From NCBI GenBank assembly GCA_026874595.1, contig CM049315.1:570001-634000 (forward strand): a stretch of DNA of 64,000 nt, written 5' to 3'. The position numbers and the translations under genes were made by a program. Shown piece by piece: positions 46,830-60,800 of this stretch. A model generated the notes under the pieces. The model was not told the DNA's origin, did not search any database, and saw only the letters and a program-made list of their open reading frames with translations. This stretch comes from Sipunculus nudus (Eukaryota; Annelida; Sipuncula; Golfingiida; Sipunculidae). Position 1 is the first letter of the stretch, and every line of letters begins with the position of its first letter.

Positions 46830-49800
46830 GTGTGTTTTTTTGTGACTGTTAGTTTGGGTGTATATTTTTGTGACTGTCGGTTTGCGTGTATATTTTTGTG
46901 ACTGTCTGTTTAAATGTATAGGGATCTCTCCGTCTGTTGGAGTGTACCAGGGATCTCTCCGTCTTTTTGAGTGATAGGTAATATTCCGTCTGTTTGAGTG
47001 ATAGGGATCTCTCCGTCTATTTCTGTGATAAGGCACTCTCCGTCTGTTTGAGTGAAAGGGATCTCTCCGTCTGTTTGAGTGATAAGGATATCTTCATCTG
47101 TTTGAGTGATAGGCATCTATCCGTCTTTTTGAGTGATAGAAATCTCTCCGTCTGTTTGAGTGTATCAGGGATCTTGCCGTCTGTTTGAGTGATAGGTATC
47201 TCTCCGTCTGAGTGTATTAGGGATCTCTCCATCTGTGAGAGTGATAGGGATCTTACCGTCTGTTTGAGTGTATCACGGATCTCTCCGTCTGTTTGAGTGT
47301 ATCAAGGATATCTCCGTCTATGTGAGTGAAAGGTATCTCTCCGTCTGTTTTAGTGTACCAAGGATCTCTCCGTCTGTTTGAGTGTATCAGGGATGTCTCC
47401 GTCTATTTGAGTGAAAGGGAAATCTACGTCTGTTTATGTGACAGGGATCTCTCCGTCTGTTTGAGTAATAGGGATCTCTCCGTCTGTTTGAGTGTATCAG
47501 GGATCTCTCCGTCTGTTTGAGTGATAAGGATCTCTCCGCCATTTTGTTATAGGTATCTCTCCGTCTGTTTGAGTGATACGTATCTCTCCCTCTGTTTGAG
47601 TTTTCTGGGATTTCTCCATCTGTTTGAGTGTATCAGGGATCTTGCCGTCTGTTTGAGTGATAGGTATCTCTCCGTCTGAGTGTATTAGGGATCTCTCCAT
47701 CTGTGAGAGTGATGGGGATCTCACCGTCTGTTTGAGTGTATCAGGGATCTCTCCGTCTGTTTGAGTGTATCAAGGATATCTCCGTCTATGTGAGTGAAAG
47801 GTATCTCTCCGTCTGTTTGATTGATAGGGATATCTCCATATGTTTGAGTGTGTCAGGGATCTCTCCGTCTTTTTGAGTGATAAGGATCTCTCCGTCTGTT
47901 TGAGTGATAAGGATATCTTCATCTGTTTCAGTGATAGGTATCTATCCGTCTGTTTGAGTGATAGAAATCTCTCCGTCTGTTTGAGTGTATCAGGGATCTT
48001 GCCGTCTGTTTGAGTGATAGGTATCTCTCCGTCTGAGTGTATTAGGGATCTCTCCATCTGTGAGAGTGATGGGGATCTCACCGTCTGTTTGAGTGTATCA
48101 GGGATCTCTCCGTCTGTTTGAGTGTATCAAGGATATCTCCGTCTATGTGAGTGAAAGGTATCTCTCCGTCTGTTCTAGTGTACCAGGGATCTCTCCGTCT
48201 GTTTGAGTGTATCAGGGATGTCTCCGTCTATTTGAGTGAAAGGGAAATCTACGTCTGTTTATGTGACAGGGATCTCTCCCTCTTTTTGAGTAATAGGGAT
48301 CTCTCCGTCTGTTTGAGTGTATCAGGGATCTCTCCGTCTGTTTGAGTGATAAGGATCTCTCCGCCATTTTGTTATAGGTATCTCTCCGTCTGTTTGAGTG
48401 ATACGTATCTCTCCCTCTGTTTGAGTTTATCTGGGATTTCTCCATCTGTTTGAGTGATAGGGATCTCTCCGTCTGTTTGTGTGATAGGGGTCTCTCCGTC
48501 TGTTTGAGTGTACCAGGGATCTCTCAGTCTTTTTGTATGATAGGTATCTCTCCGTCTGTTTTAGTGATAGGGATCTCTCCGTCTGTTTGAGTGACAGGGA
48601 CCTCTCCGTCTGTTTGAGTGACAGAGTCCTCTCCGTCTGTTTGATTGATAGGGATATCTCCATATGTTTGAGTGTGTCAGGGATCTCTCCGTCTTTTTGA
48701 GTGATAAGGGTCTCTCCGCCTTTTTGTTATAGGTATCTCTCCGTCTGTTTTGGTGATAGGTATCTCTCAGTCTGTTTGAATGTATCAGGGATCTCGCCGT
48801 CTGTTTGAGTGATAGGGATATCTCCGTCTGTTTGTGTGATAGGGATCTCTCCGTCTATTTGAGTGTACCAAGGATCTCTCCGTCTTTTTGAATGATAGGT
48901 ATCTCTCCCTCTGTTTTAGTGACAGGGATCTCTCCGTCTGTTTGAGTGATAGGCATCTCTCCGTCTGCTTGAGTGATAGGGATCTCTTCGTCTGTTTCTT
49001 TGATAAGGCACTCTTCGTTTGTTTGAGTGATAAGGATATCTCCATCTGTTTGAGTGATAGAAATCTTTCCGTCTGTTTGAGTGTATCAGGGATCCCGCCA
49101 TCTGTTTGAGCGATAGGTATTTCTCCGTCTGAGTGTATTAGGGATCTCACCATCTGTTTGAGTGATAGGGATCTCACCATGTGTTTGAGTGTATCAGGGA
49201 TCTCTCCGTCTGTTTGAGTTATAAGGATATCTCTGTCGGTTTGAGTGATAGGTATCTCTCCGTCTGTTTGAGTGTACCAGGGTTCTCTCCGTCTGTCTGA
49301 GTGTATCAGGGATCTCTCCGTCTATTTGAGCGAAAGGGAAATCTACGTCTGTTTGAGTGACGGGGACCTCTCCGTCTGTTTGATTATTAGGGATCCCTCC
49401 ATATGTTTGAGTGTGCCAGGGATCTCTCCGTCTGTTTGAGTGATAAGGATCTCTCCGCCTTTTTGCTATAGGTATCTCACCGTCTGTTTGAGTGATACGT
49501 ATCTCTCTGTCTGTTTGAATGTATCAGGGATCTCGCCGTCTGTTTGAGTGATAGAGATATCGCCGTCTGAGTGTATTAGGGATCTCTCCATCTGTTTGAG
49601 TGTATCTTGGATCTCTCCGTCTGTTTGAGTGATAGGGATCTCTCCGTCTCTTTGAGTGACGGGGACCTCTCCGTCTTTTTGAATGATAGGTATCTCTCCG
49701 TCTGTTTTAGTGATAGGGATCTCTCCGTCTGTTTCATTGATATGGCACTCTTCGTTTGTTTGAGTGATAAGGATATCTCCATCTGTTTGAGTGATAGAAA

Positions 49801-52800
49801 TCTTTCCGTCTGTTTGAGTGTATCAGGGATCCCGCCATCTGTTTGAGCGATAGGTATTTCTCCGTCTGAGTGTATTAGGGATCTCACCATCTGTTTGAGT
49901 GATAGGGATCTCACCATGTGTTTGAGTGTATCAGGGATCTCTCCGTCTGTTTGAGTTATAAGGATATCTCTGTCGGTTTGAGTGATAGGTAACTCTCCGT
50001 CTGTTTGAGTGTACCAGGATTCTCTCCGTCTGTCTGAGTGTATCAGGGATCTCTCCGTCTATTTGAGCGAAAGGGAAATCTACGTCTGTTTGAGTGACGG
50101 GGACCTCTCCGTCTGTTTGATTATTAGGGATCTCTCCATATGTTTGAGTGTGCCAGGGATCTCTCCGTCTGTTTGAGTGATAAGGATCTCTCCGCCTTTT
50201 TGTTATAGGTATTTCACCGTCTGTTTGAGTGATACGTATCTCTCTGTCTGTTTGAATGTATCAGGGATCTCGCCGTCTGTTTGAGTGATAGAGATATCGC
50301 CGTCTGAGTGCATTAGGGATCTCTCCATCTGTTTGAGTGTATCTTGGATCTCTCCGTCTGTTTGAGTGATAGGGATCTCTCCGTCTGTTTGTGTGATGGG
50401 GATCTCTCCGTCTGTATGAGTGTACCAGGGATCTCTCCGTCTTTTTGAATGATAGGTATCTCTCCGTCTGTTTTAGTGATAGGGATCTCTCCGTCTGTTT
50501 CATTGATAAGGCACTATCCGTCTGTTTGAGTGATAAGGATATCTCCATCTATTTGAGTGATAGGCATCTCTCCGTCTGTTTGAGTGATAGAAATCTTTCC
50601 GTCTGTTTGAGTGTATCAGGGATCTCGCAGTCTGTGTGAGTGATAGGTATATCTCCGTCTGAGTGTATCAGGGATCTCTCCATCTGTTTGAGTGATAGGA
50701 ATCTCACCGTCTGTTTGAATGTATCAGGGATCTCTCCATCTGTTAGAGTTATAAGGATATCTCCTTCTTTTTGAATGATAGGTATCTCTCCGTCTGTTTT
50801 AGTGATAGGGATCTCTCCGTGTTTTTCAGTGAAAGGGAAATCTACGTCTGTTTGAGTTACAGGGATCTCTCCGTCTGTTTGAGTGTATCAGGGATCTCCA
50901 TATGTTTGAGTGTGTCAGGGATCTCTCCGTCTGTTTGAGTGTATCAGGGATCTCTCCGTCTGTTTGAGTGATAAGGATCTCTCCGCCATTTTGTTATAGG
51001 TATCTATCCGTCTGTTTGAGTGATACGTATCTCTCCCTCTGTTTGAGTTTATCTGGGATTTCTCCATCTGTTTGAGTGATAGGGATCTCTCCGTCTGTTT
51101 GTGTGATAGGGGTCTCTCCGTCTGTTTTAGTGTACCAGGGATCTCTCAGTCTTTTTGAATGATAGGTATCTCTCCGTCTGTTTTAGTGATAGGGATCTCT
51201 CCGTCTGTTTGAGTGACAGGGACCTCTCCGTCTGTTTGAGTGACAGAGTCCTCTCCGTCTGTTTGATTGATAGGGATATCTCCATATGTTTGAGTGTGTC
51301 AGGGATCTCTCCGTCTTTTTGAGTGAAAAGGATCTCTCCGCCTTTTTGTTATAGGTATCTCTCCGTCTGTTTTGGTGATAGGTATCTCTCAGTCTGTTTG
51401 AATGTATCAGGGATCTCGCCGTCTGTTTGAGTGATAGGGATATCTCCGTCTGTTTGTGTGATAGGGATCTCTCCGTCTATTTGAGTGTACCAAGGATCTC
51501 TCCGTCTTTTTGAATGATAGGTATCTCTCCCTCTGTTTTAGTGACAGGGATCTCTCCGTCTGTTTGAGTGATAGGCATCTCTCCGTCTGCTTGAGTGATA
51601 GGGATCTCTTCGTCTGTTTCTTTGATAAGGCACTCTTCGTTTGTTTGAGTGATAAGGATATCTCCATCTGTTTGAGTGATAGAAATCTTTCCGTCTGTTT
51701 GAGTGTATCAGGGATCCCGCCATCTGTTTGAGCGATAGGTATTTCTCCGTCTGAGTGTATTAGGGATCTCACCATCTGTTTGAGTGATAGGGATCTCACC
51801 ATGTGTTTGAGTGTATCAGGGATCTCTCCGTCTGTTTGAGTTATAAGGATATCTCTGTCGGTTTGAGTGATAGGTATCTCTGTTTGAGTGTACCAGGGTT
51901 CTCTCCGTCTGTCTGAGTGTATCAGGGATCTCTCCGTCTATTTGAGCGAAAGGGAAATCTACGTCTGTTTGAGTGACGGGGACCTCTCCGTCTGTTTGAT
52001 TATTAGGGATCTCTCCATATGTTTGAGTGTGTCAGGGATCTCTCCGTCTGTTTGAGTGATAAGGATCTCTCCGCCTTTTTGTTATAGGTATCTCACCGTC
52101 TGTTTGAGTGATACGTATCTCTCTGTCTGTTTGAATGTATCAGGGATCTCGCCGTCTGTTTGAGTGATAGAGATATCGCCGTCTGAGTGTATTAGGGATC
52201 TCTCCATCTGTTTGAGTGTATCTTGGATCTCTCCGTCTGTTTGAGTGATAGGGATCTCTCCGTCTGTTTGTGTGATGGGGATCTCTCCGTCTGTATGAGT
52301 GTACCAGGGATCTCTCCGTCTTTTTGAATGATAGGTATCTCTCCGTCTGTTTTAGTGATAGGGATCTCTCCGTCTGTTTCATTGATAAGGCACTATCCGT
52401 CTGTTTGAGTGATAAGGATATCTCCATCTATTTGAGTGATAGGCATCTCTCCGTCTGTTTGAGTGATAGAAATCTTTCCGTCTGTTTGAGTGTATCAGGG
52501 ATCTCGCCGTCTGTGTGAGTGATAGGTATATCTCCGTCTGAGTGTATCAGGGATCTCTCCATCTGTTTGAGTGATAGGAATCTCACCGTCTGTTTGAATG
52601 TATCAGGGATCTCTCCATCTGTTAGAGTTATAAGGATATCTCCTTCTTTTTGAATGATAGGTATCTCTCCGTCTGTTTTAGTGATAGGGATCTCTCCGTG
52701 TTTTTGAGTGAAAGGGAAATCTACGTCTGTTTGAGTTACAGGGATCTCTCCGTCTGTTTGAGTGTATCAGGGATCTCCATATGTTTGAGTGTGTCAGGGA

Positions 52801-53137
52801 TCTCTCCGTCTGTTTGAGTGATAAGGATCTCTCCGCCTTTTTGTTATAGGTATCTCTCCGTCTGTTTGAGTGATAAGGATCTCTCCGCTTCTTTTTTTTA
52901 TAGGTATCTCTCCGTCGGTTTGATTGATAGGTATCTCTCCGTCTGTTTGAGTGATAGGGTTATCTCAGTCTGTTTGAGTGTATCTGGGATCTCTCCGTCT
53001 GATTGAGTGATAGGGATCCCTCCGTCTGTTTGAGTGATAGGGATCTCTCCGTCTGTTTGAGTGATAGGGATCTCTCCGTCTGTTTGTGTGATAGTGATCT
53101 CTCCATCTGTTTGAGTGTATCAGGGATCTCTCCGCTA
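46830..53137. repeat. 6.3-kb satellite of 27/29-bp units with higher-order structure
   Basis: The array opens with three units of about 32 bp containing TTTTTGTGACTGT (46840-46915). About 230 units then follow, built from GATCTCTCCGTCTGTTTGAG and a tail that is either TGATAGG (27-bp unit) or TGTATCAGG (29-bp unit). Long blocks recur: 48785-49180 and 51407-51802 encode the same 131-residue reading (offset 2622 bp), 50261-50548 and 52140-52427 differ by one residue (offset 1879 bp), and 47326-47520 resembles 48151-48345 (offset 825 bp). Frames such as DLSVCLSDR and SLKQTER are by-products of the 27-bp period. Confidence 0.97.
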
Positions 53138-54398
53138 TAGGCAGGATCTGATCACCAGAAGAAAAAATCTGTATATTTACTCTGTGATTGTCTAGTCTAA
53201 TTTAATGTGTTGGATCGAAAAAAAAGGAAATATGATGGGCCTTGTTCTGCTTTCGACATTTAAATTGGACTTGTTAGCGGACATAAGTCGTGACACAAAC
53301 GATACGATAGGAGTGCACTGCAACGGCCATCCAGACTGTTGCATCGAATTCGTGATGAACAGCCGATGATCTTAATATTTGGCTTAATAATTTGGTCTGG
53401 TTTATATTAAGTGACAGCCTACCTGTAAAACAATGACAAAAATATTTGAATTTTCATCGGCTTTAACAGTGCGGTCCACGACACAAAATGAAATGGCATT
53501 CTGATGCTGGTCTTAGTCTCTCTAATTTCAGTTATGCTGTCTTCATCCTAGGAGCCTTTTCTTTTGCTAAAATGTTTGCATGGTACTTTCACGAATACGA
53601 TTGTGCGTAAGTATCAATATCTACTTAATCTGAAAATAATTATACGTTTTTCCCATTGGACCATGTGTTTTCTACTATGAAATAGAGAATAATTCAAGCA
53701 TGAAATTTTCGCCAATTAAATCGGGCCTTGACCTTTCACATAGAGCTTAGTGAGGGATATTACTACACAAAAACACGTAATGAATACGTGTTCAATACTT
53801 AATATGCTTGCAATTCTGGCGTTTGAACAAGAAAGGGTGACTTCATGCGAGTACTGTTTTAAATGAGAATTGCCCCTACAGTCTAAAATGTCTTTACTCT
53901 TTAAAGTAACAGTTCAATCTATCGATTATGTAAAAGCTGTAAATCCAAAAATATAAGCCTCTTTTACATTACAGGTTGGCATAGGGCGCATGAAAATTAT
54001 TAGGATACTCTGAACTGCGTATCATTTTTTTAACCATGGCTTTGATTATTATTACATTCAAGTTAATTATTACAGGTTAAGTAAAATGTTTGCTTATTAT
54101 GGGATTTTTGAGATGCCGATCCAGTAAAGTACAAAATGTGTTTGGCTACTGAAGGATATATAATAGATGAAGTGATGAAGGCTAAATGGATTTAATATAA
54201 GTGGGCCCAAAAATATACCAATTTCGAAAAGTGGTAATTTGCATAGAGAGGGATTTCCTCACATTGACAAATAGGTCACTGACCGGGTTTCCCCCAGAAA
54301 TATCTAACCCAATTAATGCGCCAATAGGAAAGCGACTGACTAGTCACGTGATAGCTTTCCCGTGAATATTTATTTTATATCCGTGAATATTTATTTTA

Positions 54399-54453
<55 letters not shown>

Positions 54454-55098
54454 GCTAGTTATATCTGCTAGTCCTTCAGGGTAACTTCTGCTGGTTTATA
54501 ACCCCGATGGATTCCGAAAACTCACATTCTTCAAAATAAGACGGCAGTATGCTCACCGTTGGTGGGGGCTGACCTAATCAAATCTCAACACTCTTCGGCT
54601 GTAATAAGAACTCACGATCCCCTTGCTGTCCATAGACAATGGTTGAGAGTAAAAGCTTGCTTAGTGATTATATTGTCAGGCTAAAATACAGCCTTCGGCT
54701 GTATTCCCTGAAATGCAGAACAAACCTGTATTCCAATTCATTTGTACCGGAGGCGATAAGATTGTTCAAAGCATAGAGAAGTCAAAATATAATAGTACCA
54801 TTTCCTTTAAATATTGTATTTCTATGTCTTTGTTTTTTCCACTCAGCACTATATCTTACATATGATATCACCGGCAAAGCAAATTCCTGTGTTGTTATAG
54901 AATAAATCTTGTTCTTGTAAGTTTGATAGTTGGAACAACAGTCCGGCTATGTGGTTTTATATTATCGTTCAACTTACACTATCACAAGTGGAAATGTATG
55001 CAATACTAAGCTACGGAATCGGTATTTCTTGGGTAAGGGTTATTTATTTAATGAACGGACACTAAGTGATTGTTGCTGATTAGTGACTTATCCTTGAT
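53138..55098. other. No recognisable gene; one (AT)n tract
   Basis: An AT microsatellite lies at 54405-54450, preceded by a 21-bp tandem duplication CGTGAATATTTATTTTATAT (54361-54402). I found no open frame above 60 codons with any motif and no retroelement signature. Confidence 0.55.
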
Positions 55099-55325
55099 GT
55101 GTTAAAAGTGATCATAAAGGTATCAGTGAGAATTGACAATCATTTATTATACATATAACAGTTTATAAACATTAGATAAAATGTCATATATTTAGTCTGT
55201 TTTTATTAAAAGGTGCTAAAAGTGGTCATAAACGTATCAGGGAGGATTTACAACACATTATTTTATATAAGAGTATTTCTATATTTAGTACAATGTCACA
55301 TAATTTGTCTGTATTGGTGTCACTA
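55099..55325. repeat. Two-copy diverged tandem repeat, about 113 bp
   Basis: GTTAAAAGTGATCATAAAGG (55101) and GCTAAAAGTGGTCATAAACG (55215) start two units. These share TATCAG(T/G)GA, TTTATAAACATTAG-like and ATGTCA(T/C)ATA blocks and both end TTAGTCTGT or TTTGTCTGT. Confidence 0.75.
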
Positions 55326-56704
55326 GAGAACTGTGACTTGTTTATTTGATTATCCTGAAATTGCACAGCTAGGTAAGAATATTATAACCAGATGATTGGT
55401 TCTATAAATTGTTGTATCTTAATATGCTGTATCATGTATCGATGTTACCGTGGCAACGTAGGTTTGGGACACCCAGGGGTCTTATTTGATGTTGGTTTCA
55501 GTTTAGCCTTGATCCTTGGTCTAGCGTTAATCTAGACGGCTTCCTGTGATAACATTGTTTATTGTTCCCAGAAAGGACAACGCACTTGCATACACGATTT
55601 TTCCCATACGTTTGTCTCTTGAGCGTGACGATTTTAGTATTCATGCATTGAACGACAGGTCACATAATATTGTGAGGCGATAGGCCAAGAGCGGCCAGGA
55701 AGTGTGTCGGAGGCATCAGTATATATGCTTAAGACGTAAAGGCATAATATCCTAGTCCAGCGCGCTAGCTGGTGTAGTCTTGCCATTTGTCGATCCAGGG
55801 GAAGGTCCAGGATTGTCTGTGAACTGATAAGTTGACGATCTATTTTCCGGGGTATCGTATGTCAGATTTTGCGAGCGGCGAACGTTATCACTAACGGACA
55901 TGTGAGTTGGGTTAACAGAAGGACTTATGTACAGCCGATGTGTATCTGCTGTGGTGGAGCCCATCGAACAGAATAGGACAATTGATACGCTGATCTTCGT
56001 GTATGGTACCGAATATTGTTGGGAGTGGTGGCATATTCGGATGCAGATTACGGGATATACCGTGATTATACAACGCAAGACATTATCTGTGTGAAGGCTA
56101 TGAGCCTATCTGTCAGTCGAGACTGTGTTCAGCCAGTGTTTTGTTGGACGGCGAGAAGCGCTTCCGTACCGTATTGTATTGTATATAAAACCACCAGGAC
56201 TCAAGGAGTAAATCCTAGGTCACGAAAATGCGACCAGCGGCCTTGGTTCTAGGCGAACTCTGTGTGTAATATGTTGTGTGCATTTGTGTATTTATATGGA
56301 CTCTATGGACTTTTAATCATGTGCGTGAAGCGCCTCTCGCGAGAATTGAAAGTTTGATTTATGAAACACACGGCTTTCTCATCTTTTTCAGTGAACTTGT
56401 GAGCTTCAACTGGTTTAGGTTACCGTTTAAAAGAACCTGGAAAGTCCCTTTCTTCGGGGGGGGGGGGGGGGGTGACAATTGGATATTTAAAGTTGGAAAA
56501 AGAACAGTTAATTGATTTGGTTGTTTTTGGTGTGATCTTGAATGCAAGGGTTAGTTAAGACAGACCATGGAGTACAGCTATGTTGTTTGAAAATTTGCGA
56601 AGTCATGGTTGGTCGGAGCGTTTTCAAAGAGTCGCAAGCAGACATATTATATTTTAACATCAGCAGTTAAGACCCGATGGGCCCATCCCTGCAGTTCATG
56701 ACAG

Positions 56705-56775
<71 letters not shown>

Positions 56776-59700
56776 CAGCAGTTCCATTTCTGAGGACGGA
56801 ATTTCAGTCTAATGCCGCAACCCTCTGTTTCTCCGACTACCAGGGGTCCCTTGTCAAATACAAGTATTAGGGCGAAGCTGAGTTAATATTCCAGTAACCG
56901 TTGAGGAGCTGGCGGATAATATCAATCCTGATCATGCCCGTTGTTTCTGGCGTTTCTGCCAGTAGCCAGATTTCTGACTGCATTTGATATGGCTTCGTTA
57001 TAACAGTCTTTGAACCAGAGATTTAGCAAGCTAGCCGAAGTCAACGTGTTAAAATCAGCTCAAGCTTGCTTTAATTGATAAATTATTTGTATTATTATTC
57101 CCTTTATTTTTCATGTAAATAAAGCGACGATAGTAGTAATTTTTGTCAACCAAAGTTTTCAACTGAAACTTGTTTACTAATCACCAATATATAACAAGGA
57201 ATCCACTGCCAAGCTGGACATGCGGCATGCAAAGCAATTATCTGCACAGACAAATAACCATGATTACATGTTGAATCGGCATTTAGACTTAAGGCCAGTA
57301 ATGTTAAGCCTTCTCGGGCCTGTCAGTATTTGTCAGGCTTTATAACATTTTCAGGTGTAAACATTCACTGAATACTATTAAAGATACGTCCATGTGAACA
57401 TGCAAATTGATTAACTCGACCCAGCTTTTATTCCTAGGCTGTAAGATACACTTGCTCAAAGAGCTTAATCACTGGTCAGTTTACCCCTAAATGTTTATAA
57501 TTCCTATGAAAAGGTATTGCCCAGCTGCGTATGGTCATTACATACCTAAAATATATCAATTATCATCCTCCAAGTTATCAGTCCTTACTGCCTGGAGTCA
57601 GATCGCGGCATCCCATGACAAATGTTCAATAAACATTCAGTCTTTGACAACTTAAGTGCTTTGAGAAGTGGTTATCCGGATGGTCAAAGGAAGAATTGAT
57701 TAAAAGCTTTCACCAGATTTATTATCCATATTTCTTTTCGTACATTGTTATTCCATACATTTCTTCAAAGCTTTGATAATGAGGGGCAATTCTTGGCATC
57801 ACTGAAGTTTGACCCGGGGGTATAATCAATCTTCTCCCTAAGAACGGTTCAAAAGTTTTAAATTCAAACAACCGCCGGGGAACTGCGATCAATAATCGTT
57901 AAGTCCAAGTTGGTTTAAAAGGTTTGTGGTAACAAATTGCCATTTCATGCGATTTTTCGCCTTTCTAGAATAATGTTGGTTTTTTATTCGCATACAAATC
58001 TTAATGAAGCTCTTTGTGGCCACAAACAAACCTTTGGGCATTTTCTTTCATCAGTTTGTCATAACATACGATCACATCAGTCTAAACTTTCTTTCGCAAG
58101 CTCACCTAGCCTTACTTGTTTGTAATTTTTACTATCTGAAACTAATTTGGAATGCCTTGAGATAAGGTGTGTGGCCTCTAGTCAATCTAAGCTGAACGTC
58201 TTCGGTTCTACTCATTCACATTCCACATGCTGCATCTCCAATAAACGTATGCAATTTGCATTAAACTAACGTCTTAACTGACCAATAAAGCGTATGAATT
58301 GATATTTATCTATACCGGGATGGTATGCGTACATTCCCATTCGTGTGTATGAGTGTTTATTCACAACATAACTAAGGCAATCATTAACGGAATCCCATGA
58401 ATTTTCAAAGTGCCTCGGGAATGGGTCGATGCACACAGAACACAGAATTAAAATGAAAGCGTGGTATTGCATTGTGCATCATGCCAACATTTTAAGCATG
58501 CGAAAACCACTCTTCGTTTGATGACACCTGGACACAATCTCTCATTGGTCTGATTCCTGGTACAACGAGTGTTATGGCATTCTGTTGTTCGAACCAGAGG
58601 ACCTTGCTGACAAAACAGCGGTTACCCGAAAGGATATACGGGACGACCGCGGTGTACAAACGGTACATGAGGGGCGTAATATAAGCTCGTTCAACGAAAC
58701 TCTTAATGTAAATTTTATCCCATCAGAGTTTCCCAGGAAATGCTTTTATTTGCTTGGTAATTATGGCACTGTATAAATAAACTATAAAATCATCCGAAAT
58801 GTCATGCATGAAAAACACTTACAGAAAACTCACGGTAAAGCATAAAAATATAAATTGTAGATGACCTACGAGGCTTTCGTGACAAGAGCCATTATACATA
58901 AGAGGTCTGTTTACATTAGTTGTTATCCTTGACGATAAATCACTTCAACGGGAAAACACTGAAGAAAACTTGGTAAAGAATTTCCACCAGTGGCAGCTTA
59001 AAAAAAGTTCTTCTTTGTCATGAAAAGGGCCGACTCAGTTTTGCTCACTCTGGCTTTCCATGGCTATAAAATTTTGTAGTCAAACAGAAAACACAGTGTC
59101 ACGAATAAATTTAATGGTGCCTGAACATGCTTGTAGAATTATACTTGAATTTGTGATTCTAAAAAGATTGACTAATAAAGGTCTTCATACGCTTTATTGG
59201 TCTGGTTTTCTGCTTGTTGTATGCTCTTGTATGGTGTATCGTTTGCCCGGTGGACAGGGATGGTGACTATGTAAGGATTTCATTTTTATTATATAATATT
59301 ATATTTTCTTTATAGTAGAAAGGGTATAAATCAATTCGATTCAACGAATTGGGGACAGCAGTTTGACCCAGAAATATTTTTGGTGTGAGCAAAATTTGCC
59401 AAATGATGTTTTGTATGCTACACAAAAAATTTTTTATCGAACTGCTCCACACTATATTTATGTAACGGGATACGAGGCGTCCTGAATAAACTGTTGAGCT
59501 CTAAAATCTGTAAAATTATATCAAAAATAGAAATATAATTAGAATCAATGTAATCTTACTTCAAGAGGAGTACAGAATTGAATAAACGTTATGTTGTTTT
59601 AGAGAAGTTCTTCAAAATACTGTAATAAATCTGTAGATAAGTTTTGATGCTATGTGCAATGCGCAATGCCTTAATGATACGGGATTTATAACATTTGCAG

Positions 59701-60800
59701 AGATTAATCAAATATTAGGTCGAGACTGTAAAAGTTTTTTTTTGCGTAACTTAAAAGGTATAGGCAGAGAATATATATATTTTTTATAATATAAACTTAT
59801 TATAAACGAGGGGATATGTGTCATTTAGATTCGACTCACTCGGGTTCTCCTTTTTCCTGTAATGATTTCTGTTGCCAGTGTTGCCTATATTATGTATTGC
59901 ATGTTTAATATTGAATATCTGAAAAATGGCAATTACAGGGCAACACTATAAAAAAGTGTCCGATGACTGATGTCTCTAAATAAATCTGCATAGTACAAAG
60001 GACTAGACTTTTTTTTCCTGAATAGTAAATTAATAATAGTGCTGCAGGATAGCTTTTCTAGTTACAAATATGAATTACTTATCAAACTTGTTTATGAACT
60101 GTCAGAACTTAAGCTTTCGTAGAAACGAATTAGATCTTTCTTCTGGCAAGCTGGTGAGAGTTTCACGAACTTCATCTTGTTAGGCGGCCGCTGGAAAATG
60201 ATTTTACTAAAATAAAAGCTTTGAAGAATGGCTGAGGAAATTAAGACCATCCAGTTGATTTGGATACGATATAATTCATCGCTAGATTTACTTCAATATA
60301 TACAGGCCTCGCAAGTTTCACGAATGACCCAAATCAGTTGTCCTAAAATAATATATAATAGGTAACTTTAAACGCAATGAAAGGTCTTGTAAAGATGCAA
60401 TCACATCAGATTATCAGAACTGATTACATCAGATTTATATTGATATTGAAATTGATATTTTATAATCTAAATACTAAAATAATTGAACCAATATGCCTTT
60501 GTTTTCGAACTCATTGAGGCGTTGTGTCTAAATAAAGGATTATCGACAAAAACAATTGAAAGTTCCATGATAAAGCACCTATTGCTATAAAGACTTAACT
60601 TCTACTTCTTTACTTCCAATTTACTAGTTCATTCTTCCCGGGATATTCATGTTGGCCAACGATGTTTAGAAATCACCATGAATTTGAGCGTGTTAGCTTT
60701 ACTTTTCATATACAGACCAAGATAACAAATTCTTCAGACAGATCATTTTTGTATTAATGAATAGGAAAAGTCACTAGATTCAGTATGAAGAAAAGTCATT
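55326..60800. other. No confident gene; microsatellites and unknown sequence
   Basis: It contains a G run at 56456-56472 and an (AT)n tract at 56708-56774. The minus-strand frame 56078-55752 (108 codons, Ser/Thr/Pro-rich tail ending TTPASALD) is the only reading with a composition that could be a terminal exon, but no splice site or homologue can be shown. The other frames are 60-80 codons without motifs. Confidence 0.45.

Noticed and set aside
46818-53006. Many 60-131-codon frames such as DLSVCLSDR and SLKQTER repeats
   Set aside because: They follow the 27-bp satellite period on both strands, and the 29-bp variants break them.
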